Positions 39,719 to 48,468 of a stretch of 64,000 nt of DNA are shown piece by piece. The DNA comes from UBA1847 sp942492205 (GTDB lineage: Bacteria; Pseudomonadota; Gammaproteobacteria; Steroidobacterales; Woeseiaceae), in NCBI GenBank assembly GCA_942492205.1, contig CALODT010000002.1:186001-250000 (forward strand), read 5' to 3'. The position numbers and the translations under genes are program-made. Numbering within the stretch: position 1 is the first letter of the stretch; each line of letters opens with the position of its first letter. Under the pieces are notes generated by a model that was given only the letters and a program-made list of their open reading frames with translations, made no database searches and was not told the DNA's origin.

Positions 39719-41736
39719 GCTGTCTGGATTCCTGTCTGGCGCAGCAGCGCGTCGATCGATGGTTGCCGCCCGCGAAATGCGACGTACGCCTGCATGATGT
39801 CGCGGCTGCCGCCGACCTCGAGGATTTCGGTGCGAAATCGCCGCGCCGTCGCCGCGTCAAAAATACCGGCATCTTCGAAGGCGGCAAACGCATCGGCAGC
39901 CAGCACCTCTGCCCACTTGTAACTGTAGTAACCAGCCGCGTAACCGCCGGCGAAGATGTGTGAGAATGCGTGCGGCAAGCGGTTATAGTCCGGATGCTGC
40001 AGCAATGACACCTCGTTCCGAACCTCCGCCAGGGTCTCCAGGACACGAGCCGGCCCGTCGGGCCGGTACTCGGCGTGCAGCCGGAAGTCGTACAGTCCAA
40101 GTTCGAGCTGTCGCATCATCGCGAGCGCTGCCCCGGTATGTCGGCTGTTGTCGAGCTTGTCGAACAGTTCCCGCGGCAGCGGTTCGCCGCTTTCTGCGTG
40201 CGCGGAGCACTGCGTCAGTACCTCATAACTCCAGGCGAAGTTCTCCATGAACTGGCTGGGCAATTCAACGGCGTCCCAAGGCACGCCGTTGATGCCTGAG
40301 ATGCTCGGAAAGCCAATTCGTGTGAGCAAGTGGTGCAGCATGTGCCCGAACTCATGAAACAGCGTTACGACATCATCGTGAGTCAGCAACGACACGCCAT
40401 GTTCATCGGGCGGTGGAAAATTGCAAACCAGGTAGCCTACCGGCAGTTCGACCTTGCCGTTTAGCTGCTCGCGGCTGACGCACCCGTCTATCCACGCGCC
40501 CGTGCGCTTGCCGTTTCGAGCAAACAGGTCGGTGTAGAACCCACCCAGCGTCTCATCGTCTGCATCCTGCACGGTGAAGTAGAGGACGTCTTCGTGCCAT
40601 TTGCTGACGCTTTCATCGCGCGCGAGACGAATGCCGTATAGCCTCGATGCCAGCGAAAAAAGGCCATCGACGACAGTATTTGCCGGGAAGTACTGCTTTA
40701 GTTCTTCGTTGGATATCGAGAATGTCGCCTGTTTGTATTTTTCCAGCCAGAAACCGGTATCCCAGGGCTTGAGATCAATACCTGAGAATTTTGCGAGCTC
40801 GGCATACTCGCGCTCGGCGGCACTGCGAGAATGGGCGGCCAGCTCACGCAGGAATCCGATGACCTGTTCCGCAGAGTCCGCCATCTTGGTGGCCAGCGAG
40901 TAATCGGCGTAGGTGGCAAAGCCGACCAGGTTGGCCGCTTCGTAGCGCAGAGCGAGAATCTTCTCGATATTTTCGCTGTTATCCCACTCCGCGCTCGCAC
41001 CCTGGTCCGAGCCGCGTGTAACCCAGGCCTTGTAAAAGGTCTCGCGTAGCTGCCGATTGTCAGCATGCGTCAAAACCGCGTGGTAAGTGGGATAGTCCAG
41101 CGACAACAGCCATCCCTCCAGGCCTTTTTCCCCCGCATCTTCGGCCGCTCGCGTCATCAGCTGGACTGGCAGCCCTGCGAGTTCGGCTGCATCGCCAATG
41201 CTCAGCGACCAGGCGTCCGAGGCGTCCTGCACATTGTGCTGGAAGGCCGCCTGCGTGGCTGCAAGTTCCTGCATGATGGCTTTGAAACGATCCTTGGCTT
41301 GCTGCGGCAGGTCGACACCGGCGAGGTGAAAGTCACGCAAGGCGTGGTCAACGGCGCTGCGACTCGCCTCGCTCGCCTCGGCCGACAGGTTCTTGCGGAC
41401 TTCCGCGTAGGCACGCTGCAATCGTTCGTTCTGCGAAATCTCTGTACCATGCTCGGTCAGGAGCGGGAGCGCCTGTTTGTACGCATCGCGCCATTCGGAT
41501 GAACCAAGTACGCTCTGCAGGTGACTAACGGGTGACCAGATTCGCCCCAGCGTATGTTCCATTTGTTCGATCGGGGCGACTAATGTCTCGATATCCGGCG
41601 CTTTGGCGATATCGAGCAGATTGTCGAGCTGGGATCGATGCTCGGCAATGATCTTTTCGATCGCCGGCACGACGTGTTCCGGCAGAATCTCGTCGAAGCG
41701 CGGCAGCGATGAGGTGTCGAGCAGAGGGTTTTGCAT
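39715..41736 (-). CDS. prlC: Oligopeptidase A (M3 metallopeptidase)
   Basis: Cytoplasmic zinc endopeptidase that clears signal peptides and short peptides. 673 residues from the ATG at 41736 (MQNPLLDTSSLPRFDEI, the usual PrlC opening). The zinc site is TLFHEFGHMLHHLL (HEFGH). Also typical are YFTVQDADDETLGGFYTDLFAR and the C-terminal GYAAGYYSYKWAEVLAADAF. An upstream ATG at 41778 would add 14 residues inside the divergent promoter region. Coupled to xth downstream. Confidence 0.93.
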   Translation of the reverse strand: MQNPLLDTSSLPRFDEILPEHVVPAIEKIIAEHRSQLDNLLDIAKAPDIETLVAPIEQMEHTLGRIWSPVSHLQSVLGSSEWRDAYKQALPLLTEHGTEISQNERLQRAYAEVRKNLSAEASEASRSAVDHALRDFHLAGVDLPQQAKDRFKAIMQELAATQAAFQHNVQDASDAWSLSIGDAAELAGLPVQLMTRAAEDAGEKGLEGWLLSLDYPTYHAVLTHADNRQLRETFYKAWVTRGSDQGASAEWDNSENIEKILALRYEAANLVGFATYADYSLATKMADSAEQVIGFLRELAAHSRSAAEREYAELAKFSGIDLKPWDTGFWLEKYKQATFSISNEELKQYFPANTVVDGLFSLASRLYGIRLARDESVSKWHEDVLYFTVQDADDETLGGFYTDLFARNGKRTGAWIDGCVSREQLNGKVELPVGYLVCNFPPPDEHGVSLLTHDDVVTLFHEFGHMLHHLLTRIGFPSISGINGVPWDAVELPSQFMENFAWSYEVLTQCSAHAESGEPLPRELFDKLDNSRHTGAALAMMRQLELGLYDFRLHAEYRPDGPARVLETLAEVRNEVSLLQHPDYNRLPHAFSHIFAGGYAAGYYSYKWAEVLAADAFAAFEDAGIFDAATARRFRTEILEVGGSRDIMQAYVAFRGRQPSIDALLRQTGIQTA

Positions 41737-41828
41737 AATCAGGATTGCCGGGATTTTCAAGGCGGCCAATATTAGCATGTGCCGCTATCGGCGCCATGGC
41801 GCCAATTCAAGGAACAACGGAGAAATCA

Positions 41829-43175
41829 GTGACAGACAAGTATGACCTCCTGGTGATAGGAGGAGGCAGCGGCGGGCTTGCGCACGCGCAGCGAGCCGCC
41901 GAATATGGTGCGACGTCCGCTGTGGTCGAATACGGTCCGCTTGGCGGTACCTGTGTGAACGTCGGTTGCGTGCCGAAGAAGGTGATGTGGTACGCGGCAC
42001 ACCACGCGCACCAGTTTCACCACGCAGCTGATTACGGATTCGATGTTGACCTGAATGGTCATGACTGGACGGCGCTGAAGTCCCGTCGGGACGCCTACAT
42101 CAAGCGGCTCAACGGCATCTACGCCGGCAACCTGGACAAACGCGGTGTGACTTACATCGAGGGCGCCGCGCGCTTTGTGGATGCCAACACGGTTGAAGTG
42201 GCGGGGCGGGAATACACGGCCGAGCGTATTGTCATCGCGACCGGTGGACGACCGATCGTGCCTTTGATCCCTGGCGCGGAACTCGGAATTACATCGGACG
42301 GCTTCTTCGAGCTCGAAGAGCGGCCAAAGCGGGTTTTGCTGGCCGGCAGCGGCTACGTCGCCGTGGAGCTGGCGGGTGTCTTCAACGCGCTGGGCAGCGA
42401 AACGCAGGTCATCGTTCGCAAAGAGGGTGTGCTGAGGAGTTTCGACAAGATGCTCAGTAGCGAGCTCATGGAGAACATGAAGAAGAGCGGCATCGCGCTC
42501 GATACCGGTGTCGTTCCGAAGTTCGTGGAAAAGACGGCCGACGGCATCGTATTGCACGCCGTGGACGGGCGCTCGTTCGGGCCGGTAGACGCCCTGGTCT
42601 GGGCGGTCGGTCGCGCGCCCAACACCGACGCGCTGGACGCGGTCAATGCCGGTGTTGAGATGGACAGATGGGGCTTCATTCCGGTTGACGAGTACCAACA
42701 GACGAACGTGCCGAACATCTTCGCACTCGGTGACGTAACAGGACGAGAGGCGCTGACGCCGGTGGCCATAGCGGCCGGCCGCCGCCTCGCGGATCGCCTG
42801 TACGGCGGTATGAAAGGCAGGCACCTCGAATACCGGCTGATCCCGACCGTAATCTTCAGCCACCCGGCGATCGGCACCGTTGGCTTGACCGAAGATGAGG
42901 CGCGCGCCGAGTATGGCGAGGACATCAAGGTGTATACGTCGAGTTTCGTTGCGATGTATTACGCGCTCGGCGAGGACAAGCAACGCTCATCCATGAAGCT
43001 GATCACCGCCGGATCGGAAGAGCGTGTCGTTGGTTGTCATGTTATCGGCGAAGGGGCCGATGAAATGATGCAGGGATTCGCCGTTGCCATGCGCATGGGC
43101 GCAACCAAGGCGGATTTTGATGACACCGTGGCGATACACCCGACCAGTGCCGAAGAACTCGTGACTATGCGGTGA
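41829..43175 (+). CDS. gor: Glutathione-disulfide reductase
   Basis: NADPH-dependent flavoenzyme that keeps glutathione reduced. 448 residues from GTG 41829 (E. coli 450). FAD site YDLLVIGGGSGGLAHAQRA; redox-active disulfide GGTCVNVGCVPKK; NADPH site VLLAGSGYVAVELAG; and the C-terminal active-site HPTSAEELVTMR with the catalytic His. The preceding GGAG is 7 bases from the GTG. Its last 11 bases overlap the end of aroE on the other strand. Confidence 0.93.
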   Translation: MTDKYDLLVIGGGSGGLAHAQRAAEYGATSAVVEYGPLGGTCVNVGCVPKKVMWYAAHHAHQFHHAADYGFDVDLNGHDWTALKSRRDAYIKRLNGIYAGNLDKRGVTYIEGAARFVDANTVEVAGREYTAERIVIATGGRPIVPLIPGAELGITSDGFFELEERPKRVLLAGSGYVAVELAGVFNALGSETQVIVRKEGVLRSFDKMLSSELMENMKKSGIALDTGVVPKFVEKTADGIVLHAVDGRSFGPVDALVWAVGRAPNTDALDAVNAGVEMDRWGFIPVDEYQQTNVPNIFALGDVTGREALTPVAIAAGRRLADRLYGGMKGRHLEYRLIPTVIFSHPAIGTVGLTEDEARAEYGEDIKVYTSSFVAMYYALGEDKQRSSMKLITAGSEERVVGCHVIGEGADEMMQGFAVAMRMGATKADFDDTVAIHPTSAEELVTMR

Positions 43176-43989
43176 TCTTCATGTGTTTGAGGACGCCGGC
43201 CGTATCGGGGCGCACACCCCGCCAGATTCGAAACGACTCGGCAGCCTGCTCGACCAGCATGCCCCAGCCCATCAGGGACTGCAGCGCGCCCTGCTCGCGC
43301 GCCCAGACACTGAACGGTGTCGGATTCAGGCCGTAGGAGAGGTCGTAGCAAACGGTCTTCTCGGAGATGGCAGCGGCCGGATACGGAGGTGCCTCGCCGT
43401 GCAGCCCGGCAGAGGTCGCGTTGATGATCAGGTCGTAAGGCTCTGAAACCGGTACCACGTTGAAGCGACAGGCGGTAACAGGCCCCGAGCGCGAAAAGTG
43501 CTCAGCCAGCGCCTGCGCCTTTCCCAGCGTTCGGTTTGCGATGCGCAGCGACGACGGTTTCATTTCGAGCAAAGGTCCGACGATGCCGCGTGTCGCGCCA
43601 CCCGCACCCAGTACAAGGATGTTCGAGTCCGCCAGATTCAATCCGTGATTCACCACCAGGTCGCGCAGCAGACCGAAGCCATCGGTATTGTCGCCGAGGA
43701 TTTCTTCGTTTTTGAACGTCAGCGTGTTTACAGCACCTGCTGTGCTGGCGCGCTCACTGAGCTGATCAACAAGTCTCGTAACGTCGCTCTTGTGCGGCAC
43801 CGTGACATTGAGTCCCTTGCCGCCGGTCCGCTGAAACTGGCGTACCGCCGGTTCCAGCTTCTCCGGTGATACCTGCAGCAATTCATACTGCATTTCCTGT
43901 CCGGTCTGCAGCGCAAACAGTCGATGGATAACCGGCGAGCGACTGTGCGATACCGGATAACCCATTACGCCGTAGCGGTCGACAGCCAC
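43165..43989 (-). CDS. aroE: Shikimate dehydrogenase
   Basis: NADPH-dependent reduction of dehydroshikimate in the chorismate pathway. 274 residues, GTG start. Substrate-binding signatures YGVMGYPVSHSRSPVIH and LNVTVPHKSDV (catalytic Lys in the PHK motif), NTDGFGLLRDL, cofactor loop VLGAGGATRGIVGPLL and NATSAGLHGE. Its first base is the last base of the hemB stop (TAGTG), giving tight coupling with hemB. Confidence 0.93.
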   Translation of the reverse strand: MAVDRYGVMGYPVSHSRSPVIHRLFALQTGQEMQYELLQVSPEKLEPAVRQFQRTGGKGLNVTVPHKSDVTRLVDQLSERASTAGAVNTLTFKNEEILGDNTDGFGLLRDLVVNHGLNLADSNILVLGAGGATRGIVGPLLEMKPSSLRIANRTLGKAQALAEHFSRSGPVTACRFNVVPVSEPYDLIINATSAGLHGEAPPYPAAAISEKTVCYDLSYGLNPTPFSVWAREQGALQSLMGWGMLVEQAAESFRIWRGVRPDTAGVLKHMKITA

Positions 43990-45002
43990 TATTCCTGCTC
44001 CTGCAGCCAGCGTGCTGCATCGATGGCGAAATACGTGAGTATGCCGTCGGCACCGGCACGCTTGATGCTCAACAGCGCCTCAAGCACCGTGGCACGCTCA
44101 TTGAGCCAGCCTTTCTCCGCCGCCGCCTTGAGCATCGCGTACTCGCCGCTGACCTGGTAGGCGAAGGTGGGTACACCGTAAGTATCTTTGACGCGACGCA
44201 CGATATCGAGGTACGGCATTGCCGGCTTGACCATGACCAGGTCGGCGCCTTCCTCGAGGTCAAGGGCAACCTCGCGGACGGCTTCGTCGCTGTTCGATGG
44301 CGCTACCTGGTAGGTCGACTTGTCGCCCCCGCCCAGGTTTGCAGCAGAACCGACCGCGTCCCGAAACGGCCCATAAAATGCCGAGGCAAACTTGGCCGCG
44401 TAGGCGAGGATAACGGTGTTGATGTGGCCATCTTTTTCGAGCGCCTTGCGCATCGCACCGACGCGTCCATCCATCATGTCCGATGGCGCGACGATATCTG
44501 CGCCAGCTGCGGCATGCGACAGCGTCTGTCTTACGAGCATGTCCACGGTGACATCGTTCAACACATAGCCGCTGTCATCGATGATGCCGTCCTGGCCATG
44601 CGTCGTGTAAGGATCGAGCGCTACGTCGGTCATGACCGCCAGGTCCGGCAATTCGTTCTTGATCGCTCGAACCGTCCGTTGCACCAGCCCGTCGGGATTC
44701 GCGCACTCGGCGCCGTCGAGGGACTTGTGCTGCTCTGCGATAACCGGAAACAGCGCAACGGCCGGTATGCCGAGCGCGCTGGCTTCGGTAAGCTCGGCCA
44801 ACAACAGGTCGATGGTCTTGCGGGTAACGCCCGGCATGGAAGGGACCGGTTCGCTCTGCCCCGTTCCGTCGAGCACGAAGACCGGGTAGATGAAGTCCGA
44901 GCTGGACAGGGTCGTTTCCGCGACGAGGCGGCGCAGCGCAGGGGTTCGGCGACTGCGGCGCATGCGGGTTGCTGGGAACTGTCCGGGGGTCGATGCACTC
45001 AT
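43989..45002 (-). CDS. hemB: Delta-aminolevulinic acid dehydratase (porphobilinogen synthase)
   Basis: Condenses two 5-aminolevulinates to porphobilinogen in haem synthesis. 337 residues. It has the opening RMRRSRRTPALRRLVAET, IYPVFVLDGTGQ, the Lys-containing block MVKPAMPYLDIVR (Schiff-base Lys), and YQVSGEYAMLKAAA. The stretch TDVALDPYTTHGQDGI carries no Cys triad, so the enzyme is probably of the magnesium-dependent type. It lies upstream of aroE on the same strand. Confidence 0.94.
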   Translation of the reverse strand: MSASTPGQFPATRMRRSRRTPALRRLVAETTLSSSDFIYPVFVLDGTGQSEPVPSMPGVTRKTIDLLLAELTEASALGIPAVALFPVIAEQHKSLDGAECANPDGLVQRTVRAIKNELPDLAVMTDVALDPYTTHGQDGIIDDSGYVLNDVTVDMLVRQTLSHAAAGADIVAPSDMMDGRVGAMRKALEKDGHINTVILAYAAKFASAFYGPFRDAVGSAANLGGGDKSTYQVAPSNSDEAVREVALDLEEGADLVMVKPAMPYLDIVRRVKDTYGVPTFAYQVSGEYAMLKAAAEKGWLNERATVLEALLSIKRAGADGILTYFAIDAARWLQEQE

Positions 45003-45123
45003 AGCTAATTAGAATAATAAAGAGAAGTTCTTATTTTCCCTGTATTTAGGTACGGTTTCCACGACTTAATCACAGTAATAGGCGATTCCGGTAATAAATG
45101 CCACAACGGGCGGGTCATCTGGA

Positions 45124-45630
45124 ATGAACGAAAGCACTGCTGAGGCGGCGCGAAAGCGTCGATTCGACGAGCTGGTAACGGTCTATCACGCCGACATGTA
45201 CCGTTATGCCGCCTGGCTGTGCCGGGACAGGGCGATAGCCGAGGATGTTGTTCAGGAGGCCATGCTCAGGGCCTGGAAGTCGCTGGACGCGCTTCGGGAT
45301 GCCGCCGCCGCCAAGCCGTGGTTGCTGACTATCGTACGGCGGGAGAACGCTCGTTACTTTGAGCGCAAACGTCTGGAGACGGTTGATATTGACGATCTGA
45401 CCCGGGCCCAGGCGGCACTCCTGGCCGAGGAGACGAACGAGGAACTGCGCGACCTCAGGGAGTCGATCTTTGCGCTGGAGGATGACTACCGGGAACCGCT
45501 GGTGCTGCAGGTCCTGATGGGCTACAGCACCAGCGAAATTGGGACATTGATGGGCCTGAAGCAGGGCGCGGTACTGACGCGACTGCATCGCGCCCGACTG
45601 AAACTGAAGGAATCCGTGGCGACAGGCTAG
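45124..45630 (+). CDS. ECF-type RNA polymerase sigma factor
   Basis: 168 residues with only regions 2 and 4. Region 2 (about 14-75) has MYRYAAWLCRDRAIAEDVVQEA and AKPWLLTIVRRENARYFERKR; region 4 (about 110-165) has YREPLVLQVLMGYSTSEIGTLMGLKQGAVLTRLHRARLKL. The next gene, 25 bp on, is a DUF3379 protein with a zinc-binding motif that probably acts as its anti-sigma. The nearest likely target is the bufferin-like gene downstream (inference). Promoter not assigned. Confidence 0.93.
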   Translation: MNESTAEAARKRRFDELVTVYHADMYRYAAWLCRDRAIAEDVVQEAMLRAWKSLDALRDAAAAKPWLLTIVRRENARYFERKRLETVDIDDLTRAQAALLAEETNEELRDLRESIFALEDDYREPLVLQVLMGYSTSEIGTLMGLKQGAVLTRLHRARLKLKESVATG

Positions 45631-45655
45631 AGCCGACGCGCCGCAACGACACACG

Positions 45656-46366
45656 ATGAACTGCGAAAACTACAGACAGGAAATAGCAGCGGACCCGTCT
45701 TTCGACGGTGGCGCCGGGCACCTGTCCGGGTGTATCGAGTGCCAGGCTTTTCGCAACGAGATGCGGGCGCTCAACGATAAGATCGGCCAGGCGCTGCAGC
45801 TTGAGGTACCGACGTTGGCGTTGCCGGAACTGCCGGCGATCGAAAACAGTAACGTAGTCACATTGGGCGCAAGAAGGCCCATGCGAACAGCCGGCTGGTT
45901 TGCGATCGCAGCAACAGTGCTACTCGCAGCGGTTGTGGGCGTTCGGATGTTCGGCGTCGACGTTACGTATGATTCCCTGGCAGATGAAGTGCTGGCACAC
46001 CTCGACCATGAACCACGAGCGTTGCGGCCGTCGACCACGGCCGTTTCGGACGAGCGACTCGCGCGTGTCGTGCCTGTCGGCGTTGCGGACCTCGACCACA
46101 GTATGGGCCTGATTACCTACGCGCGAAGCTGCGAAATAAACGGCAAGACGGTTCCGCACCTGGTTGTTCAGGGCGAGCGTGGCCCGATTACGATTTTGTT
46201 AATGCCGGAAGAGAGCATCGCCCGGGCGGTCTCACTGGATGGCGAGAATACGCACGGTGTTATATTGCCGGTAGGCGATGGCAGTGTTGCAATTATCGGC
46301 GCTCGCGAAGAGCCGCTCGAACGTGTCGAAAAGAGTGTTTTGGGTTCAGTGAAGTGGAGCATCTAG
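45656..46366 (+). CDS. DUF3379 membrane anti-sigma-like protein
   Basis: 236 residues. The N-terminal cytoplasmic part carries a His-x3-Cys-x2-Cys motif (HLSGCIEC), typical of zinc-binding anti-sigma factors. One membrane helix (about 79-98, AGWFAIAATVLLAAVVGVRM) is followed by a periplasmic domain ending with VIIGAREEPLERVEKS-like residues. It matches DUF3379 proteins that sit beside ECF sigma genes. It is expected to hold the sigma factor at the membrane until a signal arrives (inference from context). Confidence 0.86.
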   Translation: MNCENYRQEIAADPSFDGGAGHLSGCIECQAFRNEMRALNDKIGQALQLEVPTLALPELPAIENSNVVTLGARRPMRTAGWFAIAATVLLAAVVGVRMFGVDVTYDSLADEVLAHLDHEPRALRPSTTAVSDERLARVVPVGVADLDHSMGLITYARSCEINGKTVPHLVVQGERGPITILLMPEESIARAVSLDGENTHGVILPVGDGSVAIIGAREEPLERVEKSVLGSVKWSI

Positions 46367-46430
46367 CGCCGCATCTGCTGAACAACGATAGCCCGGTCTT
46401 GGGCAAATAATCCTGGTAGGAGATCTACAA

Positions 46431-46814
46431 ATGTCAGAGAAAAAAGTAATTAAGCCAGTCGCGCTGGCCATTGGTGCAGCACTGGCTGGTACATTCGCGA
46501 TCAGCGGTGCGGTAAACGCCGAAGCAGTTGAGAGCCCGTTCGAGATGTCTGCTCTGAGCTCCGGTTACATGCTGGGCGCTGGCGAAGGAAGCTGTGGCGA
46601 GGGTTCTTGTGGTGGTGACAAGGACGACAAGAAAGGTGAAGGCTCTTGCGGCGAGAAGGACGGCGAAGGCTCTTGTGGCGAGAAAGAGGGTGAAGGTTCT
46701 TGTGGTGAGAAAGACGGCGAAGGTTCTTGCGGCGAGAAAGATGGCGAAGGCTCCTGTGGCGAGAAAGAGGGTGAAGGTTCTTGCGGCGAAGGCTCCTGCG
46801 GCGGTTCTGTCTAA
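46431..46814 (+). CDS. HvfA/bufferin-like RiPP precursor with repeated EGSCGE motifs
   Basis: 127 residues. The signal peptide (residues 1-30, ending GAVNA) and the segment ESPFEMSALSSGYMLGAGEG match HvfA-type precursors, which carry a PF..LSSGYM block before their Cys motifs. Nine Cys follow at 55, 60, 73, 82, 91, 100, 109, 118 and 123, in EGSCGE where the better-known members have EGKCG. Five exact 9-residue units span 69-113. Known relatives are modified by DUF692 (MNIO) enzymes and bind copper in the periplasm; no such enzyme is in this window. TAGGAG precedes the ATG. Confidence 0.88.
   Translation: MSEKKVIKPVALAIGAALAGTFAISGAVNAEAVESPFEMSALSSGYMLGAGEGSCGEGSCGGDKDDKKGEGSCGEKDGEGSCGEKEGEGSCGEKDGEGSCGEKDGEGSCGEKEGEGSCGEGSCGGSV
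46635..46769 (+). repeat. 27-bp tandem repeat inside the bufferin-like gene (5 units)
   Basis: Five consecutive 27-bp units code for GEGSCGEKD or GEGSCGEKE. Third positions vary between units (for example GGCTCTTGC versus GGTTCTTGT), so the repeat is older at DNA level than it looks in the protein, and the peptide sequence is under selection. Confidence 0.85.
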
Positions 46815-46842
46815 GACCAGCACAACTTAAGGTTGTGACGAA

Positions 46843-46868
46843 GCCCGCGCCTGTGCGCGGGCTTTTTT
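46843..46868 (+). terminator. Rho-independent terminator after the bufferin-like gene
   Basis: Perfect 8-bp GC stem GCCCGCGC/GCGCGGGC around CTGT, then six T. It closes the sigma/anti-sigma/precursor unit 28 bases after the last stop codon. Confidence 0.93.
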
Positions 46869-46949
46869 GTGCCTGTTGCAAAGATTCGGCGGCTGACGGC
46901 AACGGTTTTCACTGCTACATTCATCTGACACAGGCGAAGAGACCCGATC

Positions 46950-47546
46950 ATGGAGAAAGCCGTCAGACGATGCCGATGGGCAGAAGGTGTCAGCCTCAAC
47001 TACATTACGTACCACGATGAAGAGTGGGGGGTGCCGGTCTGGGACGACCGGACACAGTTTGAGTTTCTGTTGCTGGAGGGTGCGCAGGCTGGCCTGAGCT
47101 GGTCCACGATTCTGAATAAGCGCAGCGGCTATCGAAAGAACTTCGCCGACTTCGATCCGCAAAAGGTCGCACGCTTTACGCAAAAGCGTATCGAAAAAAT
47201 TCTGCTTGACCCGGCTGTGGTCAGAAACCGCCTGAAGGTTGAATCCGCTGTTGTTAACGCACGCGCTTTCCTGAAGGTGCAGGAAGAGTTTGGCAGTTTT
47301 TGCGATTACATCTGGGGCTTTGTCGATGGCCAACCGATCCAGAACAAGATTCGCAAAGACAGCGAAACACCAGCGACCTCGCCGCAATCCGATATGCTCA
47401 GCAAGGAGCTCAAGAAACGCGGCTTCAAGTTTGTCGGCAGCACCATCATGTACGCGCACATGCAGGCAACCGGCATGGTCAACGACCACGTCGTTTCGTG
47501 TTTTCGCCACAAACCCTGCGCGCAACTCGCAAAAACAAGGGCTTAG
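46950..47546 (+). CDS. tag: DNA-3-methyladenine glycosylase I
   Basis: Removes 3-methyladenine from alkylated DNA. 198 residues. Family signatures: CRWAEGVSLNYITYHDEEWGVPVWDD, LLLEGAQAGLSWSTILNKR (conserved Glu), KVESAVVNARAFL and FKFVGSTIMYAHMQATGMVNDH with the zinc-snap Cys and His. An ATG at 46950 gives MEKAVRRCRWAEG. It stands alone after the terminator. Confidence 0.93.
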   Translation: MEKAVRRCRWAEGVSLNYITYHDEEWGVPVWDDRTQFEFLLLEGAQAGLSWSTILNKRSGYRKNFADFDPQKVARFTQKRIEKILLDPAVVRNRLKVESAVVNARAFLKVQEEFGSFCDYIWGFVDGQPIQNKIRKDSETPATSPQSDMLSKELKKRGFKFVGSTIMYAHMQATGMVNDHVVSCFRHKPCAQLAKTRA

Positions 47547-47644
47547 CCTTCTTCAGGCTTGCCTCGCTGGCATCTGAAGCTGTATACCGTATCCTCCTGA
47601 GACGAAATCGAACCTGACAAGAAATCGAACAAGGGGAATTCGCG

Positions 47645-48085
47645 ATGTCTGACATACCGAACAGCGAGCTGCCGACGTCATTCTGGATTATTGGTGGCGT
47701 CTTCATGCTGTGGAATTTTCTTGGCCTTACGATCTATTACGACCAGGTCACCATGTCGCCGGAGGCGCTGGCCGCAGCATTCTCCGCGGAACAACGGGCG
47801 TTTCTCGAGAACATGCCGTTATGGGCTACATCGGCCTACGGACTGGCTGTTACAGCAGGTGTCATTGCCGCGCTGTTGTTGCTGGTCCGAAACGCCCTGG
47901 CATTTCCTGTCTTCATCCTCTCTTTCGCGGGCGTGCTGGTGCAGAACTTCAATTCTTTCGTTCTGAGCGACGGCCTTCGCGTCTGGGGAAGCAGCGCGGT
48001 GTACCTGCCGACCATTGTCATCGTCATTTGTATTGTCGAGATCTGGTACTCGCGTTCCGCAAAAGCCAAAGGCTGGCTTTCTTGA
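47645..48085 (+). CDS. Small four-helix membrane protein
   Basis: 146 residues, four membrane helices (about 12-30, 60-80, 85-105, 118-138). The loop after the first helix reads YYDQVTMSPEALAAAFSAEQRAF, followed by MPLWATSAYGLAV. This pattern occurs in small proteins often labelled sugar transporter without experimental support, so I give no function. AAGGGGAA precedes the ATG. Confidence 0.72.
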   Translation: MSDIPNSELPTSFWIIGGVFMLWNFLGLTIYYDQVTMSPEALAAAFSAEQRAFLENMPLWATSAYGLAVTAGVIAALLLLVRNALAFPVFILSFAGVLVQNFNSFVLSDGLRVWGSSAVYLPTIVIVICIVEIWYSRSAKAKGWLS

Positions 48086-48468
48086 CCATAGCAGCCTGTC
48101 GGCTGCCGCTGCGCTCGGTGCCCTGTGGATGCAGCGTGCCCTAGGGGTAGGGGTGCAAGCGTGCCCTCGGGGTATTTCGCGGCCACTGGCCGCTCCTACA
48201 GGGCACATTGGTCTGCAAATACGGCTGGATCAACACGGTGTGGGAGCGGTCTATAGCCGCGACCGTCCCCGGGGCATGAAGCCCGCACGAACCGTCCGGC
48301 AATCACCGTGCCCGGGCCATGAAGCTCGTACGATCCGGCTGGCGATTACGTGTAGGAGCGGCCACTGGCCGCGACCGTGCCCTGGGCATGAAGCCGGACG
48401 CTCCGGCTGGCGATTACGTGTAGGAGCGGCCAGTGGCCGCGACCCGAAGACGGCGTCACCGCTTGGGG
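48086..48468. repeat. REP cluster between the membrane protein and the subtilase gene
   Basis: Convergent intergenic region filled with REP modules. There is an inverted copy at 48178-48199 (CGCGGCCACTGGCCGCTCC), a diverged forward copy at about 48240, and two good forward copies at 48350 and 48418. The last two are 68 bp apart and share the linker GCTGGCGATTACGT. The linkers contain repeats of GGGCATGAAGC. No gene and no classic terminator were seen. Confidence 0.85.

Noticed and set aside
46635..46769. CRISPR-like regular repeats
   Set aside because: The 27-bp units are contiguous without spacers and code in frame for a 9-residue peptide repeat in the bufferin-like protein.
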